From assembly GCF_001428845.1 (NCBI RefSeq), contig NZ_LMIU01000001.1:310984-374983 (forward strand): a DNA stretch of 64,000 nt. The letters run 5' to 3'. Made by a program: the position numbers and the translations under genes. The stretch's first letter is position 1, and the number at the start of each line of letters is the position of its first letter. Source of the DNA: Achromobacter sp. Root83. GTDB lineage: Bacteria; Pseudomonadota; Gammaproteobacteria; Burkholderiales; Burkholderiaceae_B. Below, one piece after another: positions 1-8,692 of this stretch. The notes below the pieces were generated by a model, which was not told the DNA's origin, made no database searches, and saw only the letters and a list, made by a program, of their open reading frames with translations.

Positions 1-182
1 GCAAGCGCGTCGATGGTGGTGAAGGCGGGGGCGCCATTCGTCCACGCAAAGGCAGGCGGGGCCTTGGGGTCGCGCACGGCGACCGCGGCGAGCGTCAGGC
101 CGGACAGGCCGGCATCCAGGGATTGCGCCACGGCCTGGCCGATGGCGCCAAAGCCGGCAATGCCGACGCGGTAGCTGTTCAT
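1..182 (-). CDS. NAD-binding dehydrogenase, aspartate dehydrogenase-like (partial)
   Basis: Only the N-terminal 60 or so residues lie in the window; the gene continues past the left edge. The protein begins MNSYRVGIAGFGAIGQAV, a Rossmann-fold start with the glycine pattern GFGAIG at residues 10-15, typical of NAD(P)-dependent dehydrogenases. The following segment (SLDAGLSGLTLAAVAVRD) resembles L-aspartate dehydrogenase/DUF108 proteins, which convert L-aspartate to iminoaspartate or oxaloacetate. It is transcribed leftward, in the same direction as the adenine deaminase gene beside it. The dehydrogenase class is well supported; the aspartate assignment rests on overall resemblance of a short piece, and other Gfo/Idh-type oxidoreductases cannot be excluded. 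Confidence 0.6.
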   Translation of the reverse strand, partial: MNSYRVGIAGFGAIGQAVAQSLDAGLSGLTLAAVAVRDPKAPPAFAWTNGAPAFTTIDAL

Positions 183-256
183 GGGAATCCAAAGTTGATC
201 AGGCGGAAAGGGCCGTCGGCAACTGTAGCCAGTGCATGGCCATGCGTCAACGAGGC

Positions 257-1219
<963 letters not shown>

Positions 1220-1385
1220 CTAGAGGTGATGCGTATTCAGTGGCTGCCAGTGGCGGGGCGCCGATCATATCCGGAATATCCAGGCCGGCCTGGAGGGTGC
1301 CTGGGACAAGGACGATGTGCCGATTATTCTCCGCCGCCGGGCGCTTGGCAACGCGGATGCGGATACAAGTTCCAGCGCGCCCGCG

Positions 1386-2291
1386 CTACCAGGCGTGCTG
1401 CGCGTCAACGGGAAACGAACCGTCCTTGACCGCGCGCGCGTAGGCCGCGAACGAGGCTTGGACCCCGTTTGATCCATCCGCGAAGTTGCGCACGAACCTG
1501 GGCATTTTCCCGATGTTGAGCCCAAGCATGTCGTGCATGACCAGCACCTGGCCATCGGTGCCGGAACCGGCGCCGATGCCGATGGTTGCGCAGGAATTCA
1601 TCGCACCGGTGAGTTCGGCGGCCAATCGGGCGGGGATCATTTCCAGCACCAGCATCGACGCCCCGGCCTGGTCAAGCTCGCCGGCGTCCCGCAGCAGCTT
1701 GGCCGCTCCGTCTTCGTCGCGTCCTTGAACGCGGTACCCGCCCAGCGCCGAGACGGTCTGGGGGGTGAGTCCCAGATGGCCGCATACCGGAATGCCGCGT
1801 TCGACGAGGAACCTGACGGTCTCGGTGGTCCAGCCCCCGCCCTCGAGCTTCACCATGTGCGCCCCGGCCTGCATGAGGCGGATCGAGGACGCCATCGCCT
1901 GGTCGGCCGAGCGGTGGTAGGACCCGAAAGGAAGATCCGCCACCAGCAGGGCCGCTCCGTTCGATTTCTCCAGTCCGCGGGATACGCATTGGGTGTGATA
2001 GGCGATGTCTTCGAGCGACACGCCGACCGTGCTGGTCCTGCCCTGGCACACCATGCCAAGGGAGTCCCCGACAAGGAGGCTGTCGATGCCGGCGGCGTCG
2101 GCGGCGGCGGCGAACGTCGCGTCGTAGGCCGTCAGCATGGATATTTTTTCACCGGCCTGGCGCATGTCGGCGATCGTCCTGACCGTGACCTTCCTGCGCC
2201 TGGCGGGACCGCCTGCGGGTGGCACGCCGCCATAAGGCGCGGCGGCGCCGTCCTGGGCGGAGGTTTGCGTGGGATCGTTCGGCTGGGACAT
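1386..2291 (-). CDS. panB: 3-methyl-2-oxobutanoate hydroxymethyltransferase
   Basis: The product is ketopantoate hydroxymethyltransferase, the first committed enzyme of pantothenate synthesis, which adds a hydroxymethyl group from methylenetetrahydrofolate to 2-oxoisovalerate. The family motifs are present: [10 protein letters not shown] and LLVGDSLGM with the magnesium-binding aspartates, VKLEGG, and [18 protein letters not shown] chose the start MSQPNDPTQ at 2291, which gives 301 residues; this is somewhat longer than the usual 260-280 because of a roughly 35-residue Ala/Gly/Pro-rich N-terminal tail. The frame stays open far upstream but without recognisable homology. An AAGAGAA ribosome-binding site precedes this ATG. 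panC is not adjacent here. Confidence 0.95.
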   Translation of the reverse strand: MSQPNDPTQTSAQDGAAAPYGGVPPAGGPARRRKVTVRTIADMRQAGEKISMLTAYDATFAAAADAAGIDSLLVGDSLGMVCQGRTSTVGVSLEDIAYHTQCVSRGLEKSNGAALLVADLPFGSYHRSADQAMASSIRLMQAGAHMVKLEGGGWTTETVRFLVERGIPVCGHLGLTPQTVSALGGYRVQGRDEDGAAKLLRDAGELDQAGASMLVLEMIPARLAAELTGAMNSCATIGIGAGSGTDGQVLVMHDMLGLNIGKMPRFVRNFADGSNGVQASFAAYARAVKDGSFPVDAQHAW

Positions 2292-2533
2292 GTCCGTTCT
2301 CTTTTCGATTTCACAGAGCAGGTGCATTTGCCGCTGTCGCGCGGGTGCGCAGCGGCCGTTGCATCGTAGTACAGATCTGCCGGACGGCCGCTGGCGTCGA
2401 GGTTCCGCGGGTCCGGGAATGCGGGTGACAGGCCGCCGCAGCGGGATTCGGATATAGTCCCCGCCTGCCGGCGAGCTTGGGGCGGCGCGGTCCGGCGGAA
2501 GCCACGCCTGGGCCAGCAACGGGAGAAACGGTC

Positions 2534-3247
2534 ATGATTACAAGAATGCCTGGCGCGCGGCGTGCGATCCGGTTGGCGGCGGCCACGCTGGCGGTGGCTG
2601 CGCTGAGCGCGTGCGGCGTGTCGCGGGTGGACGGCGTGTCCGTGAAATGGCCGCCCTTCAAGGAAGGAACGCTGCTTGCCTTGCCCTCGGACCCGGCGCA
2701 ATGCCCGGACCTGGCCGGCACGTACCGCGCCCAGGGCGAGCGCCAGTCGGGCGACCCGTCGGTCTCGCTCGCGGACCTGCGCGACTTTCTTGTGTACCCT
2801 TTGGACCTCCCGGGCATGGGTGACACGCCCTTGCCGGCGTGGCGCTCGTCGCCTGATGCCACCGTTTCCCTGTCCAAGGACGTGGCGGCATGGGACGTGC
2901 TGGCGCAGGACGGCCACGGGGCGCGCTCCGCGGGGCGCTTGCCCTTGCACGAGGGCGGCAAGGCGTCCGCCGCCGAAGCGCAAGCGTCTTCGCACCGGCC
3001 GGGCGACGTCATCCAGCGGGAGGCCGGATGCACGCAGGGCCGGTTGTGGGTCAGCGTGCGGCACGATTGGCGCCAGCACGAGTCCGTGGGCGTGCGGCGC
3101 CATGTCGCGATCCTGCGCAAAGAGGCGGACGGCCTGCTCGTGACCGTCCAGCGAGAATCCGACAGCATAGGCATGCTGTTGCCCTGGTACACCAATGAGA
3201 GCGGTCTGTCCCAGTACTGGTTTGCGCCGGTGGCGGACCTTCCTTGA
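2534..3247 (+). CDS. Hypothetical lipoprotein
   Basis: This 237-residue protein starts with a basic n-region (MITRMPGARRAIR), a hydrophobic core and a lipobox LSAC with Cys27, so it should be lipid-anchored, probably in the outer membrane. The mature part has no motif I recognise. It contains a segment around LRDFLVYPLDLPG and a hydrophilic C-terminal half ending in a WYTNESGLSQYWFAPV stretch that looks like a beta-sandwich edge. A GGGAGA ribosome-binding site supports the ATG at 2534. It diverges from panB and is followed 40 bases later by a small membrane protein on the same strand. Function unknown. Confidence 0.75.
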   Translation: MITRMPGARRAIRLAAATLAVAALSACGVSRVDGVSVKWPPFKEGTLLALPSDPAQCPDLAGTYRAQGERQSGDPSVSLADLRDFLVYPLDLPGMGDTPLPAWRSSPDATVSLSKDVAAWDVLAQDGHGARSAGRLPLHEGGKASAAEAQASSHRPGDVIQREAGCTQGRLWVSVRHDWRQHESVGVRRHVAILRKEADGLLVTVQRESDSIGMLLPWYTNESGLSQYWFAPVADLP

Positions 3248-3287
3248 ACCTCCGCGGGCTCGCGCCCGCTCTTGCCGATACTGCTTC

Positions 3288-3653
3288 ATGACTGCTAAAC
3301 GACTGATTGTCTGGACCTTCTTCTTCGCGCTGTTCGTGGCGCTGGTGGCGCTGTTCTGGCGCGAGCTCTTCGACCAGACGCCGCGTTCGCTGCGCGACCT
3401 GGGCGGCCATCCCGAGGGCGGCGACTTCCATATCTATGGCGAGTCGCCCCGGCACGATGGCATGGCCGACCGGGCGCTGCTGGCCGCCGCCCAGCGCGGC
3501 GATCCGGGCGCTCAATATATGCAGGGCATCGTCATGGAGCACTTCGACATGAAGGAAGCGCTGCGCTGGTACGAGAAGGCCGCGGCCCAGGGCGACGAAG
3601 CCGCGCAGGAACGCCTGCAGCAACTGCGCGAAGCGCCGCCCGCCGCGCGGTAG
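3288..3653 (+). CDS. Membrane-anchored Sel1-like repeat protein
   Basis: The 121-residue protein has one N-terminal transmembrane segment (IVWTFFFALFVALVALFW, about residues 7-24), then a short linker and one to two Sel1-like (SLR/TPR-like) helical repeats: ALLAAAQRGDPGAQYMQGI followed by ALRWYEKAAAQGDEAAQERL. Such repeats usually mediate protein-protein contacts, here presumably on the periplasmic face. It lies between a lipoprotein gene and a MATE exporter gene on the same strand, ten bases before the latter, so co-transcription is likely. The family assignment is good but the specific partner is unknown. Confidence 0.8.
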   Translation: MTAKRLIVWTFFFALFVALVALFWRELFDQTPRSLRDLGGHPEGGDFHIYGESPRHDGMADRALLAAAQRGDPGAQYMQGIVMEHFDMKEALRWYEKAAAQGDEAAQERLQQLREAPPAAR

Positions 3654-3663
3654 AAGGCCTGCC

Positions 3664-5022
3664 TTGAACACCCCCGCGCAACACGCCCGCTTCGTGAGCG
3701 GCCCTCTCGGCGGCCACGTCATCGAGATGATCCTGACCGGCTGGGCAAGCATGCTGGCGGTGTTCGCCGTGGAGTTCCTGTCGCTGCTGTACCTGGGCAC
3801 GCTCAAGGACGAGGCGGTGCTTGGCGCGGTGGGCTTCGGGTCCATGACGCAATTCACGATCATCTCGGTATGCATCGGGGTGACGGTCGGCGGCGCGGCG
3901 CTGGTGTCGCGGGCGCTGGGGGCTGAAGACGCGGCGCGCGCCCGGACGTTGGCCGGCGCCTCGCTGATTCTGATGGCCGCCACCGCGCTGGCCGCTGGCG
4001 CGTTGTTCCTGGCGGCCATCGGCCCATTCACCGCCGCGATCGGACTTGCCGAGGACGTGCGCGGGCATCTGCTTTCCTATGTGCTCATCACCACGCCGTT
4101 CGCCGTGGTGATGGGCCTGGGCATGATGCTGTCCAACCTGCTGCGCGCGGCGGGCCATGGACGTCAATCCATGTGGGTGCTGCTGGCCGGCACGGCGACG
4201 GTGGCCGTGCTGGATCCTATCGTCATCTTTGTGCTGGACGGCGGCATGGAAGGCATCGCGTGGGCAGGCGGGGTGGGGCGCGTGGCCACGCTGGCGCTGG
4301 GCGGCTGGCTGGTGTTCCGCAAGCACCGGCTGGTGGCCTGGCCCGCCAGGAAAGCGCTGCGCGAGCACCTGACGGCGATCGGAAGCATCGCCTTGCCCGC
4401 CGCGCTGACCACCCTGGCCACGCCCGCTTCGGTCATCTTCACCGTGTCCACCTATTCAAGCTTCGGGCCTAGCGTGCTGGCGGGCGCCACCGTCGTGGAC
4501 AGGCTGCTGCAGCTTGCCTATTCGCTCTTCTTCGTGCTGCCGGGGGCCATCGGGCCGATCCTTGGACAGAACCTGGGCGCGGGCCAATGGGAGCGCGTGC
4601 AGCAGACCGTGGGCCTGACCGTGCGTTGGGCGCTGCTATACGGCTTCGCGGCGGCGATCGTGCTGGCGGTGCTGGCGCCATGGATGCCCGATGTGTTCCA
4701 GGTGACCGGCCCCGGCCGCGACCTGATCATATTCTTTTGCCGCTACGGCGGCTTCGCCTGGGCGCTCAACAGCCTGTTCTTCGTGTCCATCGCCGTCTTC
4801 AACAACCTGGGATATGCCACCTATTCCACCGCCATCGGCTGGCTGCGCGCCACGCTGGGCACCTTGCCGTTTGTCTGGGTGGGCGCGCACTACGGCGGGC
4901 CCGAGGGCGTGATGCTGGGCCAGATGGCCGGCTTTGCGCTATTCAGCCTGATTGCGATGGCGCTGTGCCGGCGCGTGCTTCGCGCGCCACCCGCCGGGTA
5001 CGCCGCCCGGGCGGCTGTCTAG
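3664..5022 (+). CDS. MATE-family multidrug exporter
   Basis: The 452-residue product is an integral inner-membrane protein with about twelve hydrophobic helices in two similar halves, the layout of MATE (multidrug and toxin extrusion) proteins. These export cationic or amphipathic compounds using Na+ or H+ gradients. Recognisable stretches include VDRLLQLAYSLFFVLPGAIGP and IGPILGQNLGAG, the latter the typical QN(L/Y)GAG signature of the second half. The start appears to be TTG at 3664 with AGAAGG six bases upstream; no ATG occurs before residue 21, which would cut into the first helix. The substrate cannot be predicted. Confidence 0.9.
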   Translation: MNTPAQHARFVSGPLGGHVIEMILTGWASMLAVFAVEFLSLLYLGTLKDEAVLGAVGFGSMTQFTIISVCIGVTVGGAALVSRALGAEDAARARTLAGASLILMAATALAAGALFLAAIGPFTAAIGLAEDVRGHLLSYVLITTPFAVVMGLGMMLSNLLRAAGHGRQSMWVLLAGTATVAVLDPIVIFVLDGGMEGIAWAGGVGRVATLALGGWLVFRKHRLVAWPARKALREHLTAIGSIALPAALTTLATPASVIFTVSTYSSFGPSVLAGATVVDRLLQLAYSLFFVLPGAIGPILGQNLGAGQWERVQQTVGLTVRWALLYGFAAAIVLAVLAPWMPDVFQVTGPGRDLIIFFCRYGGFAWALNSLFFVSIAVFNNLGYATYSTAIGWLRATLGTLPFVWVGAHYGGPEGVMLGQMAGFALFSLIAMALCRRVLRAPPAGYAARAAV

Positions 5023-5136
5023 GGGCGGAGCAGGGCACCTCTCAACGTGAACCGACGCAGGCCCGCCCGCCGGCGGTTCGATTTCGCCGGCTGGTCGCGG
5101 TACGATCCCGGCTGACTTCGAATTTTCAGGAAAGCC

Positions 5137-6699
5137 ATGCGTCAGAGTTCCATTCGTCCTCGAATCGACAGCTTCTCCCGCGTGCTCGCGGCCGCTGCCT
5201 TGGCCGCTGCGGCCAGCGCCGCACAGGCGCAGTCCCCGGGGTCTGCGACCGGATCGCGGGTCCAGTCGCCCGCGCCTGTGCAACCCCAGACTCCGCTTAC
5301 ACCCAAGCGCAGTTTCGACGACGCCCCGGCCGCACGCGCCCACGAGGCGCCGTCAGCCGCGGCGCCTGCCGCCGCTCCGGCCCCGGCTGCAGCGCCGGCC
5401 CCGGCTGCCACGCCCGCCGCACCTGCTGCCGCAACGCCTGCCGCAACGCCTGCCGCCGCGCCTGCCGCCGCGCCTGCAGCAGCACCCACGGTCATCATCC
5501 CGACCGAGCTGGACACCAAGGCCTGCATCGCCAAGCTGCGCAAGGGCGCGGCCGCCAATGGCCTGACCGTCGCGGACTGGGACAAGTACACCGCCAACGC
5601 CACGCTGCTGCCCACCACGGTGGCGTCCGCCAAGGGCCAGCCCGAAGGCCGCGAAAGCTGGTGGGACTATATCGCCAAGACGGTCGACGACGAGCGCGTG
5701 CAGGACGGCCGCGCCGTGATGAGCAAGTACGGCTCGCAACTGGCCAGCATCAGCCAGCAGTACCAGGTCGACCCCGCCACGCTGGTCGCCATCTTCGGTA
5801 TCGAAACCAACTACGGCCGCCAGGTCGGCAAGACCAACGTGCTCGATGCGTGGCTGACCCGCGCCTGCACCGAGAACAAGCAGCTCTGGGAAAAGAACGC
5901 CTACGCCTCGGTGCGCCTGCTGCGCGACGGCACCGTGCCGGCCGACAAATTCGTCGGCTCCTGGAGCGGCGCCTTCGGCATGACGCAGTTCATCCCGACA
6001 TCGTTCTACGAACTGGCCGCCGACGGCGACGGCGACGGCCGCATCGATCTCTACAACTCGCTGCCCGACGCGCTGGCCTCCACGGCCAATCACCTGCGCA
6101 AGCGCCGCGCCAAGTGGACGCACGGCCTGCCGGCGGTGGTGGAAGTGCGCGTGCCGGCCGAACTGGCCGCCGCCATCCCTCCGGAACCCGACGCGGAATA
6201 CGTGGGCTCGCAGGACCGCCGCACGATTGCCCAATGGGCGCAGGCCGGTCTGAAGCAGGGCGACGGTTCGGTGCTGAAACTGCCCTCGGGCAATGAAGAG
6301 CAGGCCTACCTGTTCGCGCCAACCGGCGCGCGCGGCCCTGTGTTCCTGGCCACGGTGAATTTCGACGCGATCCTGCACTACAACCAATCGCGCCGCTATG
6401 GACTGGCCGTGGCGCTGCTGCTGAACCGCCTGCAAGGCGGTCCGGCCATCGCCGCCGCCTGGCCTACCGATGACCCCGGGCTGTCGCGGGCACAGATCAA
6501 GGAACTGCAGGAACAGCTCTACGGCCGCGGCTACGACATCGGCGTAGCGGACGGCATCCCGGGCGCCAAGACCCGCGACGCCGTGCGCGCCGAACAGGAA
6601 CGGCGCAACCTGCCGCAGGACGGACGCGTCGGCAAGCGCATCCTGGATGCGCTGAAGGCCGACCAGCCCGACGCCATGCGGGCGTATCCCTCGCGATGA
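5137..6699 (+). CDS. mltB: Lytic murein transglycosylase, MltB type
   Basis: The 520-residue protein cleaves the MurNAc-GlcNAc bond of peptidoglycan to form 1,6-anhydromuramyl ends. It begins with a signal peptide ending near AAQAQ. A proline/alanine-rich linker follows (residues 72-117, repeats of AAPA). The SLT_2/MltB catalytic domain spans about residues 125-435 and contains IFGIETNYGRQVG with the catalytic Glu at 223 and SWSGAFGMTQFIPTSF. A C-terminal PG_binding_1 domain (about 450-515) has the pattern LQEQLYGRGYDIG followed by GIPGAKTRDAV. No lipobox is present, so it is probably soluble in the periplasm. Its stop overlaps the next gene's start by four bases (ATGA). Confidence 0.92.
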   Translation: MRQSSIRPRIDSFSRVLAAAALAAAASAAQAQSPGSATGSRVQSPAPVQPQTPLTPKRSFDDAPAARAHEAPSAAAPAAAPAPAAAPAPAATPAAPAAATPAATPAAAPAAAPAAAPTVIIPTELDTKACIAKLRKGAAANGLTVADWDKYTANATLLPTTVASAKGQPEGRESWWDYIAKTVDDERVQDGRAVMSKYGSQLASISQQYQVDPATLVAIFGIETNYGRQVGKTNVLDAWLTRACTENKQLWEKNAYASVRLLRDGTVPADKFVGSWSGAFGMTQFIPTSFYELAADGDGDGRIDLYNSLPDALASTANHLRKRRAKWTHGLPAVVEVRVPAELAAAIPPEPDAEYVGSQDRRTIAQWAQAGLKQGDGSVLKLPSGNEEQAYLFAPTGARGPVFLATVNFDAILHYNQSRRYGLAVALLLNRLQGGPAIAAAWPTDDPGLSRAQIKELQEQLYGRGYDIGVADGIPGAKTRDAVRAEQERRNLPQDGRVGKRILDALKADQPDAMRAYPSR

Positions 6700-7304
6700 G
6701 CGGGCCGCCGATCGCGGGCACGGCGGGGTATGGCGAGAATGCCTCGGCGCTCGCTGACCAATACGAGAGCATCGCGTTTTCGTACGTGCACCGCGATGTC
6801 GCGCATCTGATCCCGGCCGCGCCGGTCCGCATTGCCGACATCGGCGCGGGGTCGGGCCGCGATGCCGCGGCGCTGGCCCGCCTGGGCCATTCGGTCGTGG
6901 CCGCCGAGCCCACGCCCGAGCTGCGCCGGGAGGGGCAGCGCCGCCACGCCCTGCCCAATCTGGAATGGGTGGGCGACGCCTTGCCCGGCCTGTCGGGCCT
7001 GCGCGGGCAGGGCCGCGTGTTCGACGTGATCATGCTCACCGCGGTCTGGATGCATCTGGACGCCGCGGAACGCGCGGCGGGCATGGCCAGCCTTGCGGCG
7101 CTGCTGGCGCCGCAGGGACAGATCCTGATGTCGCTGCGCCACGGCCCGGTGCCGGACGGGCGGCGGATGTTCGACGTCTCGGCCGAAGAGACCATCGCGT
7201 TGGCCGCCGGACATGGCTTGTCCAGCCATCATCTGTCCACGCGCGAAGACATGCTGGACCGTGCCGACGTGCACTGGAGCTTCCTGGGATTGCGGCGTAT
7301 CTGA
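6696..7304 (+). CDS. Class I SAM-dependent methyltransferase
   Basis: The 202-residue protein has the SAM-binding motif I, VRIADIGAGSGRDAAAL, at about residues 45-61, then an acidic residue at the end of beta-2 (AAEPTPEL) and a motif IV-like stretch FDVIMLTAVWMHL. This is the Methyltransf_11/25 fold without accessory domains. The start codon overlaps the stop of the lytic transglycosylase gene, so the two are translationally coupled. The methyl acceptor is unknown; the coupling does not prove a cell-wall role. Confidence 0.85.
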   Translation: MSGPPIAGTAGYGENASALADQYESIAFSYVHRDVAHLIPAAPVRIADIGAGSGRDAAALARLGHSVVAAEPTPELRREGQRRHALPNLEWVGDALPGLSGLRGQGRVFDVIMLTAVWMHLDAAERAAGMASLAALLAPQGQILMSLRHGPVPDGRRMFDVSAEETIALAAGHGLSSHHLSTREDMLDRADVHWSFLGLRRI

Positions 7305-7376
7305 GGGTTAGGCGGGAGTGTGCCGGCGCGTGCCTGCCGGTATGATCGGCGTATCCCGCCACCACTCCCGACCGTC

Positions 7377-7922
7377 ATGCCGACAGCCGAGTTTCCCGAC
7401 GACTTTCTCACTCAGCGCCTGCATGCCCGCCGCATGTCGCAGGCGCATCTGCCTTTCATCACAGAAATGCACGCGAACACCGATCTCATGGAATCCATGG
7501 GCGGAACGCGCGACGCGGCGGCCAGCCGGCGATACGTCGCGCAGAACATCACGCACTGGACCGAGCACGGCTACGGCATGTATGTGCTGGACGACCGCGA
7601 CACGGGCAGGCTTGCCGGGCGCGCCGGCCTGAAGGTGTCCACATCGCCGGGGCGCGCCGGCATCGAACTCGCCTATGCCCTGCACCCCGATTGCTGGGGC
7701 AAGGGCTACGCGCCCGAGATCGCCCGCGTGCTGATCGCGCTGGGATTCAGGCTGCTGCCCGTGGATGTGCTGGGCGCGGTGGCACTGCGATCCAACACGG
7801 CGTCCCGGCGCGTCATGGAAAAAACCGGGCTGCGCTATGTCGGCATGACCGGCGATAAGCCCGAACCGAAGGTGTGCTACGAGATACGGCGCACGGATTG
7901 GCGCAAGCTGGAAGGGGTGTGA
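7377..7922 (+). CDS. GNAT acetyltransferase, RimJ/RimL type
   Basis: The 181-residue protein is a GCN5-related N-acetyltransferase of the RimJ/RimL-like branch. It shows an N-terminal beta-alpha start (LTQRLHARRMSQAHLPFI), a central ELAYALHPDCWGKGYAPE stretch containing the acetyl-CoA pyrophosphate loop (WGKGYAPE), and SNTASRRVMEKTGLRYVG, the classic motif B. The ATG at 7377 aligns with the family start; an earlier in-frame start would add 19 residues without homology. It is probably cytoplasmic and acetylates a protein N-terminus or small amine; the substrate is unknown. Confidence 0.88.
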   Translation: MPTAEFPDDFLTQRLHARRMSQAHLPFITEMHANTDLMESMGGTRDAAASRRYVAQNITHWTEHGYGMYVLDDRDTGRLAGRAGLKVSTSPGRAGIELAYALHPDCWGKGYAPEIARVLIALGFRLLPVDVLGAVALRSNTASRRVMEKTGLRYVGMTGDKPEPKVCYEIRRTDWRKLEGV

Positions 7923-7996
7923 CCGCCGCTGGCGGACAGGGCGGGATGCGAAAGCCTCGCCCGCAAGGCGCGATCGCGCCGCGCTAACATTGCGGC

Positions 7997-8179
7997 ATGA
8001 GCACCCAGAAGCTACCCGACGACGATCCGCAGCCCGTTCCCCCCGAGCGCCCCGCGCCCGAGGAATGCTGCAACAGCGGTTGCATCCCCTGTGTCTATGA
8101 CCTCTATGACGAGGCCATGGACCGCTATCGCGACGCTCTGAAGGCCTGGCGCGCCCGGCACGAGCCGCCGGAGGGCTGA
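7997..8179 (+). CDS. Small oxidoreductase-like-domain protein
   Basis: This 60-residue protein matches the small domain called oxidoreductase-like, N-terminal (PF09791 as I recall it). It has a proline-rich lead (PQPVPPERPAPEE), then CCNSGCIPCVYDLYDEAMDRY with four cysteines, then a charged helix. In eukaryotes the domain sits at the start of larger proteins; in proteobacteria it often stands alone. The cysteines could bind a metal or a cluster, but this is inference. It has its own start 74 bases after the acetyltransferase gene. The function of the bacterial form is not established to my knowledge. Confidence 0.75.
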   Translation: MSTQKLPDDDPQPVPPERPAPEECCNSGCIPCVYDLYDEAMDRYRDALKAWRARHEPPEG

Positions 8180-8190
8180 GCCGCGGGTTC

Positions 8191-8215
8191 GGCTGAGCGC
8201 GCGCGGCGCTCAGCC
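8191..8215. terminator. Bidirectional hairpin between convergent genes
   Basis: A perfect ten-base-pair stem GGCTGAGCGC / GCGCTCAGCC with a five-base loop lies exactly where the small cysteine protein gene (+) and the GNAT gene (-) converge. It overlaps the last codons of the GNAT gene. There is no T-run, so it may stall polymerase or protect mRNA ends rather than act as a classic intrinsic terminator. Confidence 0.5.
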
Positions 8216-8647
8216 GGCCAGCTTCATGTGGATGATGGGAAACGGCCGGCCCGAATCATCGTAGGCGGAACGGCCCACGTCCTCGAAGCCGTAGTGCTTG
8301 TAGAACCCATGGGCCTGCGGGTTCTGCTCGTTCACGTCGACCAGCAGCGTGCCGTGCAGCGAACGCGCGAAGTTCAACAGGCGCCGGCCGGCACCCTTGC
8401 CGCGCTTGTTGGCATCCACGAACAGCATTTCGACCTTGTTGCCGTTCAGGCCCATGAAGCCGGCCACTTCGCCGGCATCGTCCTCGCAGACCCAGACCCG
8501 CACCGAGGGCAGGTAGGTGTTCAGCACCTGCGGGTACATGGCCTGGATTTCCTTTTCGGAAAGGAAAGTATGGGTGGCGCGCACCGAACGGAGCCAGATG
8601 TCCACCAGGGCCAGATCGTCGCCGTGGTTGCGTTCTCGGATGTTCAT
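8210..8647 (-). CDS. GNAT acetyltransferase, YjaB-like
   Basis: The 145-residue protein resembles E. coli YjaB throughout: it starts with an IRERNHGDDLALVDIWLRSV segment followed by THTFLS, has a central GFMGLNGNKVEMLFVD, the acetyl-CoA loop RGKGAGRRLL, and VNEQNPQAHGFYKHYGFE in motif B. YjaB-type enzymes are GNAT acetyltransferases of unsettled substrate. The gene lies 45 bases downstream of the M14 peptidase gene on the same strand and could be the last gene of the peptide-uptake operon, but this family is common and the link may be accidental. Confidence 0.88.
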   Translation of the reverse strand: MNIRERNHGDDLALVDIWLRSVRATHTFLSEKEIQAMYPQVLNTYLPSVRVWVCEDDAGEVAGFMGLNGNKVEMLFVDANKRGKGAGRRLLNFARSLHGTLLVDVNEQNPQAHGFYKHYGFEDVGRSAYDDSGRPFPIIHMKLAG

Positions 8648-8692
8648 TTTTATTGATTCTGTAGGTCGGATGCCGACTGCGGTCCTTGGCCG

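Noticed and set aside
5350-5488. CRISPR-like short repeats
   Set aside because: They are in-frame codon repeats for an Ala/Pro linker with no spacers.
4587-6296. A 569-residue open frame overlapping the MATE and lytic transglycosylase genes
   Set aside because: It crosses two real genes in another frame and is Arg-rich with no motif.
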